Assembly: GCF_004791585.1 (NCBI RefSeq)
Contig: NZ_SRUU01000035.1
Span: forward strand, 1-56,736
From: Mesorhizobium sp. M1C.F.Ca.ET.210.01.1.1
Lineage (GTDB): Bacteria; Pseudomonadota; Alphaproteobacteria; Rhizobiales; Rhizobiaceae
DNA length: 56,736 bases
Direction: 5' to 3'
Shown: piece after piece, positions 50,502 through 56,736 of the stretch
Layout: the number at the start of each line of letters is the position of its first letter
Numbering within the stretch: position 1 is the stretch's first letter
Program-made: the position numbers and the translations under genes
The notes under the pieces: generated by a model
What the model was told of the DNA's origin: nothing
Databases searched by the model: none
The model's input: the letters and a program-made list of their open reading frames with translations, nothing else

Positions 50502-52247
50502 CTAGGACCCGAAGCGGATGCCGTGGGCGCGGATCGTCGGCGTGAACGACCCGGTCACCACCGTGCCCTGCTGCGCCGGCACGCCCTTGCCGGCAGCCGG
50601 CTGCCGGAGCACCTCGCTGCTTGGACCGAAGGCCTCGATCATGCCGCCGCGCAAAAGCATCACGCGGTCGCAGGCGGCGGCAATCGAAGGGCGATGCGTG
50701 ATCACGATCGTCGTCACGCCCGCGGCGCGTGCGGCGGCAAGCACCGCCTCGAGCGCCGCTTCGCCGCTGCCGTCGAGATGCGCGCTGGGCTCGTCGAGCA
50801 CTAGGATCTGCGGACTGCCGTAGAAGGCGCGCGCCAGCCCGATCCGCTGGCGCTCGCCGCCCGACAGCGTCCTGTCCGACGGGCCGATCCCGGTTTGGTA
50901 GCCGTCGCGCAGCGAAAGGATCAGCTCATGCGCCTCGGCGCGCCTCGCCGCCTCGACGATCGCGCTGTCGTCCGCCTGCTGGTCGAAGCGGGCGACATTT
51001 TCCGCGATCGATCCGGGAAAGAGCTCCACCTCCTGCGCCAGGTAGCCGATCTTTCTGCCGAGCTGGTTTTCGTCCCAGCTCCTGAGGTCGGCGCCGTCGA
51101 TCCTGACCGAGCCGCCGGTCGGCTGGGCGGCGCCCACGAGCAGCCGCGCCAGCGTGGATTTGCCGGCGCCGCTCGGGCCGACGATCGCCACCGCCTCGCC
51201 GGCGCCGATCTGGAAATTCAGGCGCTTGAGGATGGGCTCGGTGCCGGGCTGGGCGTTCGGCGCCATGAAGAAAACGTCCTGCACGGCAATCGCGCCTGAT
51301 GGGTCGGGCAGGGCGAGTTTGCGCGCTTGCGCCGGTTGCGCCGCCAGCGCCCTTTCGAGCCGTGTCCACGCTCGGCGGGCATCGGTGATCTGCCGCCAGG
51401 CGCCGATCAGCTGGTCGAGCGGTTGCAGCGCCCGCGCCGACACCAGCGAGGAGGCGAAGATCATGCCGGCGGTCATCTGCCCCTCGACCACCAGCCATGC
51501 ACCGGCGCCGAGGATCGCCAGCTGCAGCATCATGCGCAGCGCCCGCGAGGCACCGCTGAAGATCGCGTTGGCGCTCGCGGAGCGGTCGTGCAGGATGAGC
51601 GCTTCGCCCACGTGCCGCCCCCAGACCCGCGCGGCGTTGTCGACCATGCCCATGGCGCGCAGCGTTTCGGCATTGCGGGCAAAGACCTGTTCCGCTTGGG
51701 CAGCCAGAGCCGAACGTTCCACCGACAAGGCATCGTTTCGGCCGATGGCAAGCTGGTTCGCGACGACCAGGAGAACCAGCAGCACCGTGCCGGCGAGCGT
51801 CACCCAGAACAGGACGGGATGGATGAGATAGAGCAAGGCGAGGAAGACCGGAGCGAAGGGCAGGTCGAACAGCACCGCCACGCCGCGCGACCGGATGAAG
51901 GCGCAGATCGAGGCGAGGTCGCGCAGCGGCGACAGGCCGCCCGCATGTTTGGCGGCAAGCGAAAGGGCGAACGTTCCGGCACCCAGCTTCCGGTCGACGG
52001 TCGCCGCGACGCGCTGCGTGTAGATGGCGCGAACCGCGTCGAGGAAGCCGAGGAAGGCGAGAGCCAGCACCGCGATGAGCGAGAGGTAAAACAGCGTCTC
52101 GACGCTGGAGGACGGCAGCACGCGGTCATAGACCTGCAGCAGGTAGAGCGGGATCACCAGCAACAGGATGTTGATCAGCACTGAGAAGGCGCCGACATCG
52201 GCGATGGCGCGCAGGAAGACCGGCCGCAGGCCCGACGGTCCAGTCAT
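50502..52247 (-). CDS. prsD: Type I secretion ABC transporter (PrsD family)
   Basis: A 581-residue ABC exporter for RTX-type proteins. Membrane domain (1-300) begins LRPVFLRAIADVGAFSVLIN, with no peptidase domain. ATPase has GPSGAGKSTLARLL, LSGGERQRIGLARA, LVLDEPSAHLD and ITHRPS. The Walker A and signature are intact. With PrsE and a TolC channel it exports the glycanase encoded directly upstream. Confidence 0.92.
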   Translation of the reverse strand: MTGPSGLRPVFLRAIADVGAFSVLINILLLVIPLYLLQVYDRVLPSSSVETLFYLSLIAVLALAFLGFLDAVRAIYTQRVAATVDRKLGAGTFALSLAAKHAGGLSPLRDLASICAFIRSRGVAVLFDLPFAPVFLALLYLIHPVLFWVTLAGTVLLVLLVVANQLAIGRNDALSVERSALAAQAEQVFARNAETLRAMGMVDNAARVWGRHVGEALILHDRSASANAIFSGASRALRMMLQLAILGAGAWLVVEGQMTAGMIFASSLVSARALQPLDQLIGAWRQITDARRAWTRLERALAAQPAQARKLALPDPSGAIAVQDVFFMAPNAQPGTEPILKRLNFQIGAGEAVAIVGPSGAGKSTLARLLVGAAQPTGGSVRIDGADLRSWDENQLGRKIGYLAQEVELFPGSIAENVARFDQQADDSAIVEAARRAEAHELILSLRDGYQTGIGPSDRTLSGGERQRIGLARAFYGSPQILVLDEPSAHLDGSGEAALEAVLAAARAAGVTTIVITHRPSIAAACDRVMLLRGGMIEAFGPSSEVLRQPAAGKGVPAQQGTVVTGSFTPTIRAHGIRFGS

Positions 52248-52279
52248 TCCCGCGTTCCCCGCTGCATGATCCCGAGACC

Positions 52280-53794
52280 TTACGCGTGGCCCCCAAACTC
52301 GGAACCGCCGTGCAGCGTGCTGCCGGCGGCGCTGTATGTCGCGGTGCTGATTGTCGGGGTGCTGAATGTCGGGGTGCTGGTGCTGGTGACGTTCAGCGCG
52401 GTCGCCGGCGCGCTGTCCAGCGTGTAGGCGTGGATGTAGTCGATCTTCATCTGGGCCGGGGTCGCCAGATGGTCCGGCGGCGCACCCGCCTGACCGCCGA
52501 CCGCGAGATCGACCAGCATGTACATCGGCTTGTTCATGTCGGACGGCGTCGCCGCCTCGGCGACCTGCACGCCGTCATAGGTCCACACCAGCTTGTCCGG
52601 CGTCCACAGGAGGCCATAGGTATGGAAGCCCGCGGTGTCGGAGACGTTCACTGTCGACCCGACCGTGGTGTGGGTCCCCGTCTCATTCGTATGCGCGGTC
52701 ATCAGAAGCGAGTTCGGGCTCTGGCCGTACATCTCCACGACGTCCAGCTCCGGCGGCCACGAGCCGTCTTCGGGCAACAGCCAGAAGGCCGGCCAGGCGC
52801 CGGCGTTTTCCGGCAGGTCGGCCCGCATTTCGAAATAGCCATAGGTCTGCGAGAAACTATCGTGGGTGGTTAGGATGCCCGACGTGTATTCGTAATTGTT
52901 GATCAGCGGCTTGATGTCCGCGGGCGCCTGCGCCGCGGTGATGGTCAGCACGCCATTGTTCACACTGAATGGATGGACGGAGCTCGTCGGGGCGTAGCTG
53001 GCGTCGATATACCACTGCAGCTCGTTGTTCTGGGTGAGCGTGCTGCCGTTCGGCGCGCCCCACCAGAAGTTTGTGTCCCAGGTGCCGCCCTGGCTGTTGT
53101 GAAGGTTCAGCGTGTTGAACTCGTCGCTGAAGGACAGCGTCATTCCGGACTTGTCGATCGGCAGCTCGAACTGGCTGGGCTGCAGCTTGTCGATGGTCGT
53201 GTCCTTGAACTGGAGGATCTCGCCGGATCCGAGGTTCAGGATGACGTTCGATCCCGCCTGGATCATGTTCGAGTGGATGGCGTCGAACGAAGTGAAGCCA
53301 TAGCCGTTGAGGCGGACGGTGTCAGTCGCTGCGAAATTCGCGATCAGGTCGCTTCCGTTGCCTTTCGAGACGATGAAAGTGTCATAGCCGCCGCCGCCAT
53401 CGACCAGCACATCGTTTCCCAGGCCGCCGTCCAAGGTCTGGTGGCCGGCTTTGGCGGTGATGATGTTGTCCAACCCGTTTCCGAACGCGAAGTTCTTGGC
53501 ATTGGTGACGATGAGGTTCTCGACATTGTCGGGGAGCTTGTAGCTCATCCAGGTGCTGATGGTGTCGATGCCTGCCCCATAGCCCTCGGCCACCTTGTTG
53601 CCCGCGGCGTAGAGGTAATAGATGTCATCCCCGTAGCTACCGTGCATGGTGACGTTGACACCGGAGGCTCCATAGAAGGAGTCATTGCCGGAGGTGCCCC
53701 ACAAGTCCGGCCCAGACCCCGATGCCGAGAACCAATGGGTGGACGAGCCGCTATAGGGAAGAGGAACGCCTACTGCGTTGACGATGGAGGTCAT
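52280..53794 (-). CDS. RTX-type GH16 beta-glycanase, probable exported substrate
   Basis: A 504-residue protein. Residues 25-170 hold degenerate Ca-binding nonapeptides (GTSGNDSFYGASG, DGGLGNDVLVDGGGGYDTF). Residues 215-455 form a GH16 domain with ELDVVEMYG, the ExDxxE catalytic motif of the laminarinase branch. The last 50 residues are Ser/Thr-rich and end GGSEFGGHA, a likely type I signal. Rhizobial relatives (ExsH, PlyA) cleave exopolysaccharide. It lies 32 bases before prsD, so substrate and exporter form one operon. Confidence 0.9.
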   Translation of the reverse strand: MTSIVNAVGVPLPYSGSSTHWFSASGSGPDLWGTSGNDSFYGASGVNVTMHGSYGDDIYYLYAAGNKVAEGYGAGIDTISTWMSYKLPDNVENLIVTNAKNFAFGNGLDNIITAKAGHQTLDGGLGNDVLVDGGGGYDTFIVSKGNGSDLIANFAATDTVRLNGYGFTSFDAIHSNMIQAGSNVILNLGSGEILQFKDTTIDKLQPSQFELPIDKSGMTLSFSDEFNTLNLHNSQGGTWDTNFWWGAPNGSTLTQNNELQWYIDASYAPTSSVHPFSVNNGVLTITAAQAPADIKPLINNYEYTSGILTTHDSFSQTYGYFEMRADLPENAGAWPAFWLLPEDGSWPPELDVVEMYGQSPNSLLMTAHTNETGTHTTVGSTVNVSDTAGFHTYGLLWTPDKLVWTYDGVQVAEAATPSDMNKPMYMLVDLAVGGQAGAPPDHLATPAQMKIDYIHAYTLDSAPATALNVTSTSTPTFSTPTISTATYSAAGSTLHGGSEFGGHA

Positions 53795-54131
53795 CGGACA
53801 ATCTCTCCGTGCTGCCTGGCCCGTGGAACCCGCTATGCGGGTTCCATCGGCCGCTTTCGACCAACTTCTAATTCACATGATAGTTCCAAGGAATAACCAT
53901 ATAGTACAGAGGAAAATCTCCATTTCTCGATCAACTCTTCAGAGTAGATAGAATAAGGGATAGCTAATGCAATTTAGAGGCGTGAAGCCTGGTCAATTTT
54001 ATACAATATTGTCTGAATTATGCTGAATTATTAGGCATGCGGCCGCGGATGAACGCATTCCTGCAACGTCTAATCTGGCCGACGGTTGGAGATCGGCGAA
54101 TCGATAGTGGTGCTGAAAGACCGCCAACCAC
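53795..54131. other. AT-rich leader of the secreted glycanase
   Basis: About 340 bases with no gene, much richer in A and T than the surroundings, especially 53870-54035. Such AT-rich leaders precede many rhizobial exopolysaccharide genes and attract MucR- or H-NS-like silencers. No firm promoter is named. Confidence 0.5.
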
Positions 54132-54923
54132 TCACGCCTTGCCCATCGCGATCGACTTCTCGAACGCCGCCGCCAGCCCCTTCGCCACCGCCTCGTCGAA
54201 ACCCGCTTTGCGCATCGTCTCGATCGCGGCCGCCGTCGTGCCGCGATAGTCGAGGAACGCTTTCACCGTATCGGCCGGCGAGGCGTCTTTGAGCTCCAGC
54301 AACCGGCCGGCTCCGGTGAGCACGGTGTTGACGGCGCGCCGCGCAACGTCTGGCGCGAGGCCGAAGGCAACGGCCTCGCGCATCATCGCGTCCGCCAGGA
54401 GGGCCGGGAAGGCGGGCCCCGATCCGGTCAGGCCGGTGAGGTAGTCGATATCGCGTTCGGTCGCCACCTCGTCCTGCACGCCGCAGGCATCGAAGATCGC
54501 GCGCACGGTTGCGCGGTCCGTCTGGGTGGCATCGCTGCTCGCGATCCAGGGCGTGTAGGATTTCGCGACCTCGGCCGCCGCGTTGGGCAGCGTGCGCACC
54601 ACGCGGCGCGTGCCGTGCTTTTCGCCCATCTCGGCCAGCCGTATGCCGGCCATCACCGAGATCACCAGCTTACCTTTTGCATCGAGCTCGAGCGACGGCC
54701 AGTCCTGCGGCCGCACCGAAAGCATGATGACATCGGAGCGGTCGGCGAGCGCCTGGTTGTCGTCGGTCCAGAAGGCTCCGGGGAAGCGATCCGGCTTCAC
54801 GCTCCGGTAGGACAGCGCAAGATCTGCGGCATGCAGGATGCCGGCCTCGAGCGAAGCACCCGCGATGGCGCCGCCCAGCCAGCCCGCGCCGCCGACGATA
54901 CCGAGCTTGAATGAAGTGCCCAT
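54132..54923 (-). CDS. proC: Pyrroline-5-carboxylate reductase
   Basis: A 263-residue ProC-type enzyme that makes proline with NAD(P)H. GIVGGAGWLGGAIAGASLEA is the Rossmann loop; RTLPNAAAEV and LTGLTGSGPAF are the substrate site motifs. Some rhizobial ProC paralogues act on other imines, so the substrate is likely but not certain. AAGGAGG precedes the ATG. It stands alone. Confidence 0.88.
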   Translation of the reverse strand: MGTSFKLGIVGGAGWLGGAIAGASLEAGILHAADLALSYRSVKPDRFPGAFWTDDNQALADRSDVIMLSVRPQDWPSLELDAKGKLVISVMAGIRLAEMGEKHGTRRVVRTLPNAAAEVAKSYTPWIASSDATQTDRATVRAIFDACGVQDEVATERDIDYLTGLTGSGPAFPALLADAMMREAVAFGLAPDVARRAVNTVLTGAGRLLELKDASPADTVKAFLDYRGTTAAAIETMRKAGFDEAVAKGLAAAFEKSIAMGKA

Positions 54924-54995
54924 CCTTGCCTCCTTCTGCCCTGCCTTCTCGTCGAAGGTCCGAGCGTGGCGGAGGCAGGGCTTTTGTTCAAGGGC

Positions 54996-55697
54996 TCAAT
55001 ACCCCCGCATCAGGCCGCCGTCGACGCGGATGTTCTCGCCGGTGATGTAGGCCGCGCCGTCGGAGGCGAGGAAGGAAATCGTCGCCGCCACTTCCTCCGA
55101 GGTGCCGTAGCGCTTCATCGGCACGCTCTGGCGGCGCTCCTCCACGGCCGGCAGGCTGTCGATCCAGCCCGGCAGCACGTTGTTGATGCGGATGTTGTCG
55201 GCCGCATAGGTGTCGGCGAAGATCTTGGTGAAGGCGGCGAGCCCGGCACGCGCCACCGCCGAGGTCGGGAAGGCGACGCTCGGCTCGAACGCCCAGGCGG
55301 TCGAGATGTTGATGATTGCGCCCGACTTCTGCTTTTGCATCACTGGCGTCACCAACCGGGTCGGGCGCACCACGTTGAGGAAATAGGTGTCGATGCCCTT
55401 GTGCCAGTCTTCGTCGCTGATCTCGAGGATTTGCGCGCGCGGCCCGTGGCCGGCGCTGTTGACCAGCACGTCGATGCGACCCCAGCGTTCGAGCGCCCCG
55501 TCGGTGAGCCGCTTCAGGTCATCGTTCGACTGGTTGGAGCCGGTGACGCCGAAGCCGCCGAGCTCCTGGCCCAGCGCCTCGCCCTTGCCTGAGGAGGAGA
55601 GTACGCCGACCTTGAAGCCGTCCGCAGCCAGCCGCTTCGCCGCCGCCGCGCCCATGCCGCTGCCGCCCGCCGTCACCAGAGCTACTTTGTCCACCAT
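54996..55697 (-). CDS. SDR-fold protein lacking the usual Tyr-Lys pair
   Basis: A 233-residue short-chain dehydrogenase fold. VTAGGSGMGAAAAKRLA is the cofactor loop and VNSAGHG the NAG-like motif. Where YxxxK is expected the sequence is FPTSAVARAGLAAFTKIFAD, Phe and no Lys at the right spacing. NIRINNVLPGW and VDGG complete the family. The FPTSAV variant is a recurrent subgroup, so it is not decay. Confidence 0.85.
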   Translation of the reverse strand: MVDKVALVTAGGSGMGAAAAKRLAADGFKVGVLSSSGKGEALGQELGGFGVTGSNQSNDDLKRLTDGALERWGRIDVLVNSAGHGPRAQILEISDEDWHKGIDTYFLNVVRPTRLVTPVMQKQKSGAIINISTAWAFEPSVAFPTSAVARAGLAAFTKIFADTYAADNIRINNVLPGWIDSLPAVEERRQSVPMKRYGTSEEVAATISFLASDGAAYITGENIRVDGGLMRGY

Positions 55698-55877
55698 CTC
55701 TCAATCCATTCGTTGAGGCGGGGAGGCCGCCTGTTGATGAAGGCGCCTCTGTTAACACGAGAGCGGGGAGGCACGAACCGGTTTGGATTGCGCCAAGAGG
55801 ACGGCGGCCAGCGAAGGCGGCGGAACAGCCGATCTTCCTCCTTGCGGGGAGATCGACGGCTTCGGCGCCGGCGCCAG

Positions 55878-56267
55878 CTATTTCGCTTCGGGATTGTGAA
55901 CCCACCCGTGCCGCCGCTCTTCCCACGCGATACGTGTCGGCGCCGGAAAGGCCGAGTCGGCAAAGCAGCCCACGGCAACCGCTATGACGTCCGGCTTGCG
56001 CACCGGCTCCCAGAAGACGCTGGACCCGCAGTTCGGGCAGAAATGGAAGGTGACGGCATGGCCGCTGTGGGACGATCGCCTGAAGGTCTTGGCATCGCCT
56101 TCGGCCTTCACCTTCTCGCGCGCATAGAAGGCCCCGATGCCATAGGTGCTGCCGGTCCGCCGCTGGCAGTCGAGGCAGTGGCAGAGCGCGACCAGTTGCG
56201 GCTCGCCGGTGCAAGTGATTGTCAGTTGCCCGCAGGCACAGGATGCGGTTCGCATGGGCTGCCTCAT
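55878..56267 (-). CDS. GFA-family protein (glutathione-dependent formaldehyde-activating type)
   Basis: A 129-residue Mss4-like zinc fold. SCACGQL, CHCLDCQRRTG and FCPNCGSSVFWEP hold the Cys sets that bind zinc and, in Gfa, promote S-hydroxymethylglutathione formation. The second ATG (56255) has a TGAGG site and is the more likely start. Many GFA proteins are mere zinc binders, so the enzyme role is uncertain. Confidence 0.85.
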   Translation of the reverse strand: MRQPMRTASCACGQLTITCTGEPQLVALCHCLDCQRRTGSTYGIGAFYAREKVKAEGDAKTFRRSSHSGHAVTFHFCPNCGSSVFWEPVRKPDVIAVAVGCFADSAFPAPTRIAWEERRHGWVHNPEAK

Positions 56268-56622
56268 GGTTGGATAAAACCGTCGCCCGCCTTTCGGCGG
56301 TCGGCATGCTCAGATTTTCCGGGAGATTGGCGCGGCGTCGCGCCCGCCACAGTGTTACGCGCTGCGGGCAGGGGATTCAACAGCGTCGACGGGCGGGCGA
56401 AAAACGGAGGAGCGCGTTATCTCCCTCCAAGTGGTAGATGGTCGGCAGACCAGAGGGGCGCTGCCCCGACGACGTCTCAGCACTTGGTTCTCCGGCTCCG
56501 CCAGCGCTTCGTCATCTTCGGGCTTGACCCGAGGATCCCTGCCGCGACGTTGGCCGAAGGGCGCAGCGAGGCAGAATTCTGAACTGTTGCAACGCTTTAA
56601 GGTTACGGCATGGCAACTGTGT
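56268..56622. other. Intergenic stretch with a REP-like palindrome
   Basis: No gene is supported. ATC-T-TCGGG-CTTGA-CCCGA-G-GAT (56514-56536) is a near-perfect hairpin of the REP type common in Rhizobiales intergenic DNA, 70 bases before the IS110 end. From 56589 GCAACGCT and ACGGCATGG recur also at 223-244, near the left IS copy. Confidence 0.45.
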
Positions 56623-56736
56623 TCATGCGAAGGCGGTTTTGTCTCGAATGATGGCATTGAGGGTGACGAGGAGCTTTCTGGCGACGGCGACGATGGCAAG
56701 CTTCTTGGATCCGGAGCGGGCCGCGAGTGCGGTGTA
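56623..56736 (-). mobile_element. IS110-family transposase, C-terminal end (cut by window edge)
   Basis: Leftward frame entering at the right edge and stopping at TGA 56623-56625. Its 37 residues, from YTALAARSGSKKLAIVAVAR to RDKTAFA, are identical to residues 15-51 of the left fragment, but many third positions differ. It is thus a second copy in inverted orientation. Similarity beyond the stop ends near 56605. Confidence 0.85.

Noticed and set aside
54037..54292. Small rightward frames beside proC
   Set aside because: Antisense to the proC end and Pro/Ser/Arg-rich; no ribosome site.
1..56736. The whole window as a composite transposon bounded by IS110
   Set aside because: IS110 elements are not known to move as composite units of this size, the copies differ at many synonymous sites, and the cargo is mostly ordinary chromosomal genes.

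Overview
The window is high-GC DNA whose gene content points to a Mesorhizobium-like member of the Rhizobiales. This is an inference from gene families: prsDE-like secretion with an exported glycanase, an aqpS-type arsenic operon, dmeRF, many LysR regulators and rhizobial small proteins. No rRNA, tRNA or CRISPR array was recognised. Both ends of the window are the 3' end of an IS110-family transposase, in opposite orientations. They encode the same 37 residues but differ at many synonymous positions, so they are two older, separate copies.

Layout. 1-5.4 kb: a leftward surface-polysaccharide block (acyltransferase, two family-2 glycosyltransferases, MsbA-like ABC exporter) with coupled stops and starts. 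6-9 kb: an RhtA-type exporter, then two paralogous secreted Gly/Asn/Ser-rich proteins, each with its own copy of an upstream element and a hairpin terminator. 9-11.1 kb: a NarL-type two-component system. 11.8-12.4 kb: an inverted-repeat-bounded, 8-bp-duplication-flanked cassette carrying one membrane protein gene and no transposase. 12.5-15.7 kb: an arsenic cluster (DUF6428, arsR, aqpS, arsC, MFS). 16.3-17.9 kb: a dmeRF-like metal efflux pair. 18-20.9 kb: small membrane genes, S1/P1 nuclease, DUF2934. 21-24.5 kb: an enolase-superfamily enzyme with an FAD/GcvT demethylase (betaine catabolism is likely). 24.7-28.3 kb: L,D-transpeptidase, then LysR divergent from VOC and SDR genes. 29.4-32.6 kb: OmpR/EnvZ-type pair and a MipA/OmpV outer-membrane protein; the regulator gene and mipA share an upstream motif. 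32.7-36 kb: LysR, two cupins and an alcohol dehydrogenase.

36-39.8 kb is a block of small genes (bS21, DUF1488, a zinc ribbon and several unknowns). It is bounded by a full cupin gene and by a second copy of only its last 222 bases, so it looks like an inserted or rearranged island. A terminus related to the 11.8-kb cassette lies inside it. 40-48.7 kb: epimerase, M20 amidohydrolase, two small secreted proteins, a GGDEF-EAL protein, an MDR oxidoreductase and an AraC regulator. 49-53.8 kb: a type I secretion operon whose first gene is an RTX-GH16 glycanase. 54-56.3 kb: ProC, SDR and a GFA-family protein.

Most likely to be under-described: the transposase-less cassette at 11785-12443, the duplicated Gly/Asn-rich secreted proteins with their shared upstream element, the cupin-bounded island, and the shared motif linking the two-component system to mipA.
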